Shown: one piece after another, positions 18,172-26,355 of the stretch | Layout of the letters: the number at the start of each line of letters is the position of its first letter | Numbering within the stretch: position 1 is the stretch's first letter | Source: Sphingopyxis macrogoltabida | Lineage (GTDB): Bacteria; Pseudomonadota; Alphaproteobacteria; Sphingomonadales; Sphingomonadaceae | DNA: 64,000 nucleotides | NCBI RefSeq assembly: GCF_001314325.1 | Contig: NZ_CP009429.1 | Coordinates: 4,774,501 to 4,838,500, forward strand | Direction of reading: 5' to 3' | The notes under the pieces: model-generated | Database searches by the model: none | The model's input: only the letters and a program-made list of their open reading frames with translations | What the model was told of the DNA's origin: nothing | Position numbers and translations under genes: made by a program

Positions 18172-19860
18172 ATGGACATGAAACGACGGTTGGCGCTTGG
18201 CGCCGCGCTTTGGCTTTCGACGTCGGGCATGGCGCTCGCGGCCGAAGGCAGTCATGACGTCGTGATCCGCGGCGGCACCATCTATGACGGGTCGGGGGCG
18301 CCGGGCGTCGTCGGCGACGTCGCGATCGACGGCGACCGCGTCGTCGCCGTCGGCAAGGTCGCGGGCAAGGGCCGCACCGAAATATCCGCCGCCGGCATGG
18401 CGGTCGCGCCCGGCTTCATCAACATGCTGAGCTGGGCGACCGAATCGCTGATCGCCGATCCGAAAAGCCAGAGCGACATAAGGCAGGGCGTCACGCTGGA
18501 AGTGATGGGCGAAGGCTGGTCGATGGGGCCGCTCAATGCAAAGATGAAGACCCTCGAAACCGAGCGTCAGGGCGATATCAGATATCCGATCGAATGGACC
18601 AGCCTCGGCGATTATCTTTCCTGGCTCGAAAAACGCGGCATCGCGCCGAATGTCGCGAGCTTCGTCGGCGCAGCGACGGTGCGTGTCCATGAACTCGGCG
18701 AAGACGATGTCGACCCGACGCCCGAACAGCTCGACCGCATGCGCGCGCTCGTCCGGCAGGCGATGGACGAAGGCGCGCTCGGCGTCGGCAGTTCGCTCAT
18801 CTATGCGCCCGGCTCCTATGCCGAAACCGACGAGCTCGTCGCACTGACCGGCGAGGCGGCGAAATGCGGCGGCATGTACATCAGCCACATGCGGTCCGAA
18901 GGCGACCGGCTCGAGGAAGCGGTCGACGAGCTGATCGAGATATCGAAGCGGTCGGGCGCCCCGGCCGAAATCTATCACCTCAAAATGGCGGGCCGCGAAA
19001 ACTGGGGCAAGCTCGCCCCCGTCGTCGCCAAGGTCGAGGCAGCGCGCGCTGCGGGACAGCGGATCACCGCCGACATGTACACCTATACCGCCGGCGCCAC
19101 CGGGCTCGACGCGGCGATGCCGACCTGGGTACAGGCCGGCGGGCTCGAAAAATGGATCGAGCGGCTGAAAGATCCCGCGATCCGCGCGCGCGTCGCCGCC
19201 GAGATGCAGAAACCGGGCAACGACTGGGAAAATCTCTACTTCGGCGCCGGTGCCGACAAGATGATCCTGTCGGGTTTCAAGAACGACGCGCTCAAGCCGC
19301 TAACCGGCAAGACGCTCGCCGAGGTTGCGCAGATGCGCGGCAAGTCGCCCGAGGAGACGGCGATGGACCTCGTCGTCGAGGATGGCTCGCGCGTCGGCAC
19401 CGTCTATTTCCTGATGTCGGAGGACAATGTGCGCGCGCAGATCAAGCTGCCGTGGATGAGCTTCGGGTCCGATGCGGCATCGCAGGCGACCGAGGGCGTC
19501 TTCCTGAAATCGGGCGCCCATCCGCGCACCTATGGCAATGTCGCGCGCCTGCTCGGCCGCTATGTCCGCGACGAGAAGCTGATCCCGCTCGAACAGGCGG
19601 TGCACCGGCTGACCACCCTGCCCGCGACCAACCTCGGGATCAAGGAACGCGGCGCGCTGAAGCCCGGCTATTTCGCCGACGTCGTAATCTTCGACCCGGC
19701 GGCGGTCACCGACCGCTCGACCTTCGAGGCGCCGCACCAATATTCGCTCGGCGTCCGCGATGTCTTCGTCAACGGCGCGGCGGTGCTGAAGGACGGCGAG
19801 CCGACCGGCGCGACGCCGGGACGCGCGGTGCGCGGCGCCGGCTGGGGCAAATGCCGCTGA
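18172..19860 (+). CDS. Secreted amidohydrolase, D-aminoacylase-like, lacking the HxH motif
   Basis: Amidohydrolase-superfamily enzyme of 562 residues with a signal peptide (MKRRLALGAALWLSTSGMAL), so probably periplasmic. The order of motifs follows N-acyl-D-amino-acid deacylases: DVVIRGGTIYDGSG, AVAPGFINML, DIRQGVTLEVMGEGWSMGP, YISHMRSEG, IYHLKMAG, SFGSDA and LGIKERGALKPGYFADVV. Two differences stand out. The site that is normally PGFID(x)HTH reads PGFINMLSWATE (about 80-91), and the GNCG-type cysteine position appears to be Glu in GEGWS. Metal binding must therefore differ from the classical enzymes, or the active site uses a single metal. The GGGGAG upstream supports ATG 18172. Substrate unknown; an acylated amino acid or peptide is likely. 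Confidence 0.8.
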   Translation: MDMKRRLALGAALWLSTSGMALAAEGSHDVVIRGGTIYDGSGAPGVVGDVAIDGDRVVAVGKVAGKGRTEISAAGMAVAPGFINMLSWATESLIADPKSQSDIRQGVTLEVMGEGWSMGPLNAKMKTLETERQGDIRYPIEWTSLGDYLSWLEKRGIAPNVASFVGAATVRVHELGEDDVDPTPEQLDRMRALVRQAMDEGALGVGSSLIYAPGSYAETDELVALTGEAAKCGGMYISHMRSEGDRLEEAVDELIEISKRSGAPAEIYHLKMAGRENWGKLAPVVAKVEAARAAGQRITADMYTYTAGATGLDAAMPTWVQAGGLEKWIERLKDPAIRARVAAEMQKPGNDWENLYFGAGADKMILSGFKNDALKPLTGKTLAEVAQMRGKSPEETAMDLVVEDGSRVGTVYFLMSEDNVRAQIKLPWMSFGSDAASQATEGVFLKSGAHPRTYGNVARLLGRYVRDEKLIPLEQAVHRLTTLPATNLGIKERGALKPGYFADVVIFDPAAVTDRSTFEAPHQYSLGVRDVFVNGAAVLKDGEPTGATPGRAVRGAGWGKCR

Positions 19861-19964
19861 GCGAAAAGGCGTAATATTTCTGGGCCTTTGCCCCAGACAT
19901 ATCCGCGTTGCAACTTTCCCCGTACCGACCATTCTGGTCGCTCAGAACAGACATGGGGATGGAA

Positions 19965-21926
19965 ATGATCAAGAAGTCGCTCGCCGCGCTGACGCTGGTG
20001 CTGACCCTTTCGCCGCTGGTCGGCGCGCATGCCCAGCGCACGGTAACACCCGTCGTGCAGCCGGGCGGCGACATCCCCAAAAGCTATTCGCCCGAAAGCG
20101 AAGGCACCGACTATGAACGGCGCGTCGTCATGGTGCCGATGCGCGACGGCGTGAAGCTGCAGACGATCATCATCGTGCCCAAGGGCGCGAAGAACGCGCC
20201 GATCCTGATGGACCGTACGCCCTATAATGCGACGGCGCGTTCGACGCGGTCGACGAGCGCGCGCATGGTCAACGCGCTGCCGTTCGAGAATGAGCAGTTC
20301 GTCAGAAACGGCTATATCATCGTCTGGCAGGACACCCGCGGCAAGTTCGGGTCCGAGGGCGATTATACGATGATCATGCCGGTCGCGGGGCCGCTCAACA
20401 AGACCGGGGTCGACCATTCGACCGACGCCTATGACACGATCGACTGGCTGGTGAACAAGGCGAACCTGCCCGAAAGCAACGGCCGCGTCGGGATGATCGG
20501 CTCATCCTACGAAGGCTATACGACCGCGATGGCGTTGCTCAATCCGCACCCGGCACTGCGGGCGGCGGCGCCCGAAAGCCCGATCATCGATGGCTGGATG
20601 GGTGACGACTGGTTCCATTACGGCGCCTTCCGCCAGCTGATGCTCGGCTTCATCGCGATGCAGTCGGGCGAAAAGGGCTTCGCGAGCGCCCCCTCGCACG
20701 GCGGCGGCGACGATTATGACGTGTTCCGCGAAGCGGGGTCGGCCGGCGACTGGGCGCGCGCCCGCGGCTTCGACCAGCTTCCGGCGTTCAAGCGGGTGGT
20801 CGCCAATCCCGAATATAACGAGACATGGTCGGGGCAGGCGGTCGACAAGCTGCTCGCCGCCAATCCGTCCAACGTGCCGACGCTGTGGGTCCAGCCGATC
20901 TGGGATCAGGAGGACGGCTATGGCGCGATCCACTCGTTCGAGGCGCTGCGCGCCGCGGGCAAGACCGGCAACAACCATCTGATCCTCGGCCCGTGGTTCC
21001 ACAGCCAGGTCAACCGCGCCGCCGGCGGCCGCAGCGTCGGGCCGCTCAACTGGGACGGCGACACCGTCGAACATTATTGGAAGCGCATGGTGCTGCCCTT
21101 CTTCAACGAGCATCTGAAGGACGGCCCGCCGTCGAACATGCCTGTCGCGACGGTCTACAACACCGGCGAGGACCGCTGGGAGAGACTGACGACCTGGCCG
21201 CTCGCTTGCGAAAAAGGCTGCCCCTCACCGCTGACCCCGCTCTATCTCGCCGCCGACGGCGGGCTCAGCTTCAAGGCGGGTGGCACGGGCGGCGACAACT
21301 ATGTCTCCGATCCCGCCAAGCCGGTGCCCTTCCTGCAACGCCCGTTCAGCATGCAGCGTTCGGTCTACACCCCCGAATGGCCGACCTGGCTGGTCAGCGA
21401 CCAGCGCCACGTCGACGGGCGGCCCGACGTCATGACCTATCGCAGCGAGGTGCTGACCGCACCGGTGCGTGTGTCGGGCGCACCGATCGCCGACATCATC
21501 GCGCGCACGACCGGCACCGACGGCGATTTCGTCGTCAAGGTGATCGACGTCTTCCCGCAGGAAAATGCGAATAATCCCAATATGGGCGGCTATCAGCTCG
21601 CGATCGCGCTCGACATTTTCCGCGGCCGGTACCGGGACAGTTTCTCCGACCCCTCGCCAATTCCGGCTGGCAAGGCGCAGCGCTACAAGTTCCGCCTGCC
21701 GACCGTGAACCATGTGTTCCAGCCGGGGCACCGCATCATGATCCAGGTCCAGTCGAGCCTGTTCCCGCTCTACGACCGCAATCCGCAGACCTATGTCCCC
21801 AATATCTTCAACGCGAAGAAGGCGGACTATAAGGCGGCGACGATCACGCTCGAACGCGGCGCGAACGGCAGTCGCGTCTGGCTTCCGGTGGTGCCGGTCG
21901 ACCAGTCGGCGGCGGCGGCACAATAA
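19965..21926 (+). CDS. CocE/NonD family hydrolase, alpha-amino-acid ester hydrolase type
   Basis: A secreted serine hydrolase of 653 residues (signal peptide MIKKSLAALTLVLTLSPL). The nucleophile lies in IGSSYEGY (about S181). The acidic clusters DDWFHYGAF and WDQEDGYGAIHS match, as I recall them, the carboxylate residues that bind the substrate amino group in alpha-amino-acid ester hydrolases of Xanthomonas and Acetobacter. The C-terminal jelly-roll domain (YRSEVLTAPVRVSGAP onward) completes the family layout. Start ATG 19965 has GGGGA five bases upstream; ATG 19959 and 19953 are alternatives. The next gene starts 14 bp later behind GGAGGG, so the two form an operon. Natural substrates may be amino-acid esters, peptides or beta-lactam-like amides. 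Confidence 0.86.
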   Translation: MIKKSLAALTLVLTLSPLVGAHAQRTVTPVVQPGGDIPKSYSPESEGTDYERRVVMVPMRDGVKLQTIIIVPKGAKNAPILMDRTPYNATARSTRSTSARMVNALPFENEQFVRNGYIIVWQDTRGKFGSEGDYTMIMPVAGPLNKTGVDHSTDAYDTIDWLVNKANLPESNGRVGMIGSSYEGYTTAMALLNPHPALRAAAPESPIIDGWMGDDWFHYGAFRQLMLGFIAMQSGEKGFASAPSHGGGDDYDVFREAGSAGDWARARGFDQLPAFKRVVANPEYNETWSGQAVDKLLAANPSNVPTLWVQPIWDQEDGYGAIHSFEALRAAGKTGNNHLILGPWFHSQVNRAAGGRSVGPLNWDGDTVEHYWKRMVLPFFNEHLKDGPPSNMPVATVYNTGEDRWERLTTWPLACEKGCPSPLTPLYLAADGGLSFKAGGTGGDNYVSDPAKPVPFLQRPFSMQRSVYTPEWPTWLVSDQRHVDGRPDVMTYRSEVLTAPVRVSGAPIADIIARTTGTDGDFVVKVIDVFPQENANNPNMGGYQLAIALDIFRGRYRDSFSDPSPIPAGKAQRYKFRLPTVNHVFQPGHRIMIQVQSSLFPLYDRNPQTYVPNIFNAKKADYKAATITLERGANGSRVWLPVVPVDQSAAAAQ

Positions 21927-21940
21927 AAGCGGAGGGACAG

Positions 21941-24403
21941 TTGGCCGATCGACGTCACCGGCGGCTCGCTGCTGCCCGCTTCCTGTTCGCCGCGCCGCTT
22001 TGCCTTTTTGCGGCGGCGCCGGCCCAGGGCGAATGGACCAGCCAATATCCGCACGTCGAAAATGCCGCGAAGAATGTCGGCCACCAGCTTTATCTGGAGG
22101 CCTATAATCTGCCGACCTTCGCGGCGAGCCCGACCGATCCGGCGCCGTCGCCCGACGGCCGCTCGGTCGCCTTTGCCGCGCGCGGGTGGCTGTGGACGAT
22201 GGATGTCGCGACGCGGCAGGCGCGGCGCCTGACGCGCGGGCCCCGCATCGATTCGCGCCCGGCCTGGTCGCCCGACGGCCGCCAGATCGCCTTCGTCCGC
22301 GACAGCGGGCGCGACACCGACATCATGCTGGTCGACGTCGCGACGGGCAAGGAACGTGCGCTGGTCGCGAGCCCGGCGCTCGACCTCGACCCCGCCTTTG
22401 CGCCCGACGGCCAGTCGCTGTTCTACAGCTCTGCCGAAGCGGGCGATTTCGACCTGTGGCGGGTCGAGCTTGCCACCGGAACGAAAACCCGCCTGACCAC
22501 CGACACCGGTCAGGAACTGAACCCGCAGCCGATCGGCGGCGGCACCGGCCTCGCCTATGTCAACCGTGCCAAATATTTCAGCGACGCGGTTGCGACCCTC
22601 TCGCTCGCCGACGGCGAGCGCCGGACGCTGCTGTCGACGGGCATGGCACCGCAGCTCCGCGTCGCCGCATCGCCCGACGGGCGCTCCGTCGCCGTCACCG
22701 AACCCGATGGCGACCGGTTGAAGTTGATCACCCTCGACGCCGGTGGCGGCGACACGATCCGCGTTGCCCCCGACGCGACCTATCCGCTCGCGCCGAGCTG
22801 GTCGCGCGGCGGCGCGCTGTGGTTCGTCCAGCCGAACCGCGACAAGCAATTCACCCTTTACCGTACCCCGGCCGACGGCGGCGCCAGCGAGGACATGTCG
22901 CCGCTCGACTGGGATTTCGGCGAGCGCACCGCCCGCGTCACCATCCGCACCCGGCAGGCCGGCAAGCTGACGCCCGCCCGGCTGGCGATCGTCGACGGCA
23001 GCGGCCATCCTGCGGTTCCCGCAACCGGCCTCGCCTATTTCGACTTCCAGCAAGGCCGCGTCTTCACCCATTCGCCCGGCGTGGTAACGGTCGAGGTGCC
23101 CGCGGGCGCGATCCGGCTGACCGCGACGCACGGCTTCGACGGCGTGGCCGAAGCAACGCGGCAGGTGCGCGCCGGCGACACGGTGACGATCGACCTCGAC
23201 CTGCCCTCGACCGGCTTCGACGCCGCGGCGCGCGGCTGGTATTCGGGCGACCTCCACAACCATCTCAATTACGGCGGCCCCTATCAGCTCGAACCCGATG
23301 ATCTGGTGACGATGATGCGCGCCGAGGCACTCGACGTCGCGACGCCGCAGCTCGCCAACCTCCAGACGCGGCAGGTCGACGCCAAATGGTGGGGCTGGCA
23401 ACGCACCGAACTGCCGCTGATCCGCGTCTCGCAGGAGGTGCGCGCGCATTTCCTCGGCCATATCGGCGTGATCGGCACCGACGCACCGTTCGACCCGTGG
23501 TTCTTCGGCCCGAGCTACCCGGTCCGCGCGCAGAGCGAGCTGACCAACGCCGACGTGCTCCACTTCACCCGCGCGCACGGCGGACTCAATATCTATGTCC
23601 ATCCGGTGATCGGCAACGATCCCTTTCCGGCAACCGGCAACCCCGGCGGCTTTCCGCTCGCGCTGGTGCCCGACGCGGTGCTCGGCGACGTCGATGCGAT
23701 CGAGATCGCGTGCCTGTGGAGCGACGAGCTCGGCACCAGTGAGCTCTGGTATCGCCTCCTCAACCTCGGCCTGCCGGTTGCCCCGACCGCGGGCAGCGAC
23801 ACGATGCAGAATATCCACCGCATGATGGCGATCGGCTCGACCCGCGTCTACGCCAAGCCGGAGGGGCCGGTCGGCATGACGAGCTTCCTCGACGCGCTGC
23901 GCAAGGGCCGCAGCTTCGTCACCACCGGACCGATGATCGATTTCACCGCCGCCGGCGCGGGTCCGGGCGAAGTCGTCGCGGGCGGCAGCACATCGATCCC
24001 CTGGTCGCTCGACCTGTTTTCGCCGACCGCGGTCGAGACCGTCGAAATCCTCGTCAACGGGCGCGTCGTGTGGAGCGGCAAGGGGCTGCCCGCTGCGGGC
24101 AAGCGCAATTACAGCGGCACGATCGAGGTACCCGCGGGCGGCTGGATCGCCGCGCGCGTCCATGGCGGCGCCGCGGTCTGGCCGGTGCAGGACGGCGCGC
24201 CCTTCGCGCATAGCGCGCCGGTCTGGATCGGCCGGGTGGGCAGCACCGACCCCGCCGCGGCGCGCGGCGCCGCCGCCGACCTGCTGCGCTGGATGCCGGT
24301 CGGCGAAGCGCGACTCGCGACCGGCTATCCGGGCGAAAGCGGCGCGCGCCTCAAGGCCCGCTTTGCCGAAGCGCGCCAGCGGCTCGAAGCGTGGGCGAAA
24401 TGA
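21941..24403 (+). CDS. TolB-like beta-propeller fused to CehA/McbA-family metallohydrolase
   Basis: An exported two-domain protein of 820 residues. The N-terminal half holds PD40/TolB-type propeller blades (APSPDGRSVAFAARG, RPAWSPDGRQIAFVRD, DPAFAPDGQSLFY). The C-terminal half is a PHP-like metallohydrolase of the CehA/McbA group: YSGDLHNHLNYGG supplies the metal-binding HxH, with NIYVHPVIGN, IEIACLWSDE and TAGSDTMQNIHRM further on. Start is TTG 21941 behind a strong GGAGGG. Known CehA/McbA enzymes hydrolyse phosphoesters or carbamates; the substrate here is not predictable. It is the second gene of an operon with the ester hydrolase and may end at a T-rich stretch near 24464. Confidence 0.82.
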   Translation: MADRRHRRLAAARFLFAAPLCLFAAAPAQGEWTSQYPHVENAAKNVGHQLYLEAYNLPTFAASPTDPAPSPDGRSVAFAARGWLWTMDVATRQARRLTRGPRIDSRPAWSPDGRQIAFVRDSGRDTDIMLVDVATGKERALVASPALDLDPAFAPDGQSLFYSSAEAGDFDLWRVELATGTKTRLTTDTGQELNPQPIGGGTGLAYVNRAKYFSDAVATLSLADGERRTLLSTGMAPQLRVAASPDGRSVAVTEPDGDRLKLITLDAGGGDTIRVAPDATYPLAPSWSRGGALWFVQPNRDKQFTLYRTPADGGASEDMSPLDWDFGERTARVTIRTRQAGKLTPARLAIVDGSGHPAVPATGLAYFDFQQGRVFTHSPGVVTVEVPAGAIRLTATHGFDGVAEATRQVRAGDTVTIDLDLPSTGFDAAARGWYSGDLHNHLNYGGPYQLEPDDLVTMMRAEALDVATPQLANLQTRQVDAKWWGWQRTELPLIRVSQEVRAHFLGHIGVIGTDAPFDPWFFGPSYPVRAQSELTNADVLHFTRAHGGLNIYVHPVIGNDPFPATGNPGGFPLALVPDAVLGDVDAIEIACLWSDELGTSELWYRLLNLGLPVAPTAGSDTMQNIHRMMAIGSTRVYAKPEGPVGMTSFLDALRKGRSFVTTGPMIDFTAAGAGPGEVVAGGSTSIPWSLDLFSPTAVETVEILVNGRVVWSGKGLPAAGKRNYSGTIEVPAGGWIAARVHGGAAVWPVQDGAPFAHSAPVWIGRVGSTDPAAARGAAADLLRWMPVGEARLATGYPGESGARLKARFAEARQRLEAWAK

Positions 24404-24436
24404 TATCGGCATAAGAGTGCCAAAAAGGGATCGAAT

Positions 24437-24464
24437 CCGTCCCGCCCCGATACGGCTTTTTTTT
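24437..24464 (+). terminator. Possible terminator after the CehA/McbA gene
   Basis: CCGT and ACGG can pair around an 11-base loop directly before a run of eight T residues (24457-24464), 34 bp past the stop codon. The stem is short, so this is a weak call. The rest of 24404-24741 contains no gene I can support and should hold the promoter of the precursor gene. Confidence 0.35.
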
Positions 24465-24721
24465 CGTCGTCCTTTCCGCTCGACCGGCCGTCGATTGTCG
24501 TTTTGATCCAATGATTGCGCGCACCCGGCGCGCATCCCGTCGCCACGGCCAGCGCAGGGACGCTTAGGCCGACAACAGATACGGCACAGGCTGGCCGGCG
24601 CCCGATCGATAGGGACGCCAGCGATCCCGCGCCCGCATCGTCGGCCGAATAACCGCTGTCCGCTACCCAAGCAAAACCCGCCGTCTGTCGACGCGTGCCC
24701 TTTCGCGCGCGGGCAAATCCC

Positions 24722-24730
24722 TATGCACAA
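24722..24730 (+). promoter_or_regulatory. Single half-site of the TetR-type palindrome before the precursor gene
   Basis: TATGCACAA equals one exact arm of the 18-bp palindrome found at 35623-35640 and touches the ribosome site AAGGAG of the precursor gene. The second arm is absent. A nine-base match could arise by chance once or less in a window this size, so this is only suggestive. Confidence 0.25.
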
Positions 24731-24741
24731 GGAGAATGGAA

Positions 24742-25068
24742 ATGGCTGGAAAACATGACGCCGACAAGCTCAAGACATTGGCATCGGTCTCGACCGAGCG
24801 CCGCAAGCTGATCGGCCAGGCGATTATCGACGGGCTGATCTCGCCCGGCGAAGCCGCCTTCTCGCCCGTCGCTGCCGACCCCGATTATAATCAGGGTCAG
24901 GGCGGCTACACCCAGAAGGGCGGCGACCACAAGCAGGGCGGCGGCGACTATAACCAGTCGCAGGCGCTCACCAACATCCGCGATCTCGTCACCAACGTCA
25001 TCCAGCCGGGCAATGTCGTTCAGCCCGGCAATGTCGCAGGCGGCGTGACGCGCGGCGGCGGCGGCTGA
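24742..25068 (+). CDS. Putative RiPP precursor with four Tyr/His-x-Gln heptads
   Basis: Encodes 108 residues that I do not recognise as a named family. Residues 1-45 look like a leader (charged, with a helix around ERRKLIGQAIIDGLI and LISPGEAAFSP). Residues 48-75 form four consecutive heptads, DYNQGQG, GYTQKGG, DHKQGGG and DYNQSQA, placing aromatic residues at 49, 56, 63 and 70, each followed by x-Gln. A tail follows with a doubled VQPGNV-like unit (88-98) and a final GGGG. Start ATG 24742 is chosen because AAGGAG ends 7 bases upstream; ATG 24736 lies too close. Directly downstream are a radical SAM/SPASM enzyme, a JmjC oxygenase and a sulfotransferase. This is the setting of a ribosomally made, modified peptide, with each aromatic-x-Gln a candidate three-residue cyclophane. 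Confidence 0.8.
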   Translation: MAGKHDADKLKTLASVSTERRKLIGQAIIDGLISPGEAAFSPVAADPDYNQGQGGYTQKGGDHKQGGGDYNQSQALTNIRDLVTNVIQPGNVVQPGNVAGGVTRGGGG

Positions 25069-25110
25069 TCGCGCTCGCTCCCATGATCTCAAGACGATGA
25101 AGGATTGCTC

Positions 25111-26355
25111 GTGAACCAGCAACTCGGCATCGCTCCGGCGGCGGACACCCTTGTCCGTCGCCGCGAGTGGCGGGCCAGCCAGCCCGATTCGATCGACGCG
25201 CTTCAGGTCGTCTACAAGGTGGCCGAGCGCTGCAACATCAACTGCAGCTATTGCTATTATTTCCATATGGGCGACGAAACGCCGCTCGAACGCCCCGCCT
25301 ATGCGCCGCATGCGGTGACCGAGCGGCTGGCGCACTGGATGGCCGACGGCTGCGCCGAACTGCGCATCCCGCACGCCAAGCTCGCCTTCCACGGCGGCGA
25401 GCCGGCGATGATCGGCGCCGACGCGTTCGGCAAGGCGTGCCGGACGCTGCGCGACGTGATCGAACCCGTCGCGACGCTGTCGCTCGCGATCCAGACCAAC
25501 GGCGTGCTGCTCGACGAACGCTGGACCGACAGGTTCATCGAACATGCCGTCGGCGTCGGGATCAGCATCGACGGCCCGCAAGCCGCCAACGACCGTTTTC
25601 GGCTCGACAAGCGCGGCCGGTCGACCTTTCAGCGCAGCGAGGATGCGATCCGCCGCCTCGTCGCCGCGCGCCCCTATGGCGCGCCGCTGCCCTCGACGAT
25701 CAGCGTGCTGCACAGCGCCAACGACTATCGCGACATCTATCATTATCTGCGCGATCTGGGGGTCGAGGAACTCAATTTCCTGCTCCCCGACCGCAATGTC
25801 GACGATACCGCCTTCCGCGCCTCGGACGAAGCGGCCGACTATGGCCGCTGCCTGTCCGAAATCTTCGACGCCTGGCTCGCCGAGGACAATCAGGCGGTGC
25901 GCATCAAGTTCATCGACCAGACGATGGTCCATTTCCGCGCCAACGTGACGCCGGGCGCGATCTTTCGCCGCGGCCGCAAGAGCAATCAGGTGGTGATCGC
26001 GCGCAGCGACGGCACGGTGGCGATCGACGACAGCTATATCCCGGCGCTCGACTGGTACAGCCGCGCCCCGGTGCGGCCGATGGCAACGCATTCGCTGCGC
26101 GATTTCCTGGGCAATCCGATCTTTCAGGAGATCGAGACGACTGCGAACAGTATCCCCACCGGCTGCCGCGACTGCCGCTGGCGCGACATGTGCCGCGGCG
26201 GCGACCTCGAAAATCGTTTCTCGGCCGCGAGCGGCTTCGACAATCCGTCGGTCTATTGCGGCGCGTACAAGGGCCTGTACGCGACGGTTTGCCAGCGGCT
26301 CGTCGAAGGCGGCTATCCCGCCCATCTCGTCACAGAAAAATTCGGTGCCCTATGA
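25111..26355 (+). CDS. Radical SAM/SPASM peptide maturase, probable cyclophane-forming
   Basis: 414 residues. The radical SAM cluster motif CxxxCxxC is C41-C45-C48 in AERCNINCSYCYYF; FHGGEPAM (about 93-100) is the SAM-binding GGEP strand. The C-terminal SPASM domain has C352-x2-C355-x5-C361-x21-C383, the same spacing I recall for auxiliary cluster II of anSME. No cysteines lie between residues 248 and 351, so auxiliary cluster I seems absent. Start GTG 25111 has AAGGA six bases upstream; TTG 25105 is in frame but abuts that site. It lies 42 bp after the precursor and overlaps the JmjC gene (ATGA). The resemblance is to FxsB/triceptide maturases that join an aromatic ring to a beta-carbon two residues on. 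The reaction is inferred. Confidence 0.87.
   Translation: MNQQLGIAPAADTLVRRREWRASQPDSIDALQVVYKVAERCNINCSYCYYFHMGDETPLERPAYAPHAVTERLAHWMADGCAELRIPHAKLAFHGGEPAMIGADAFGKACRTLRDVIEPVATLSLAIQTNGVLLDERWTDRFIEHAVGVGISIDGPQAANDRFRLDKRGRSTFQRSEDAIRRLVAARPYGAPLPSTISVLHSANDYRDIYHYLRDLGVEELNFLLPDRNVDDTAFRASDEAADYGRCLSEIFDAWLAEDNQAVRIKFIDQTMVHFRANVTPGAIFRRGRKSNQVVIARSDGTVAIDDSYIPALDWYSRAPVRPMATHSLRDFLGNPIFQEIETTANSIPTGCRDCRWRDMCRGGDLENRFSAASGFDNPSVYCGAYKGLYATVCQRLVEGGYPAHLVTEKFGAL

Noticed and set aside
18055..18978. N-terminal extension of the nitrobindin-like protein
   Set aside because: The conserved barrel begins at 18054; the extension runs antisense through the amidohydrolase and looks like shadow sequence.
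19879..19897. TCTGGG...CCCAGA hairpin after the amidohydrolase as a terminator
   Set aside because: A six-base stem with no following T tract; not distinguishable from chance in GC-rich DNA.
21827..24730. A 967-codon open frame antisense to the CehA/McbA gene
   Set aside because: No motif, biased composition, and it covers a gene with clear domains.
25019..25060. Glycine-rich tail of the small gene as evidence for a structural (collagen-like) protein
   Set aside because: The repeat is short and not Gly-x-y; the gene's size and operon context with modification enzymes fit a precursor.
24742..25068. Precursor as a lasso peptide or lanthipeptide
   Set aside because: No B/C lasso enzymes, no LanM/LanBC-type genes, and no Cys in the peptide; the radical SAM/SPASM partner and aromatic-x-Gln array fit a cyclophane peptide better.
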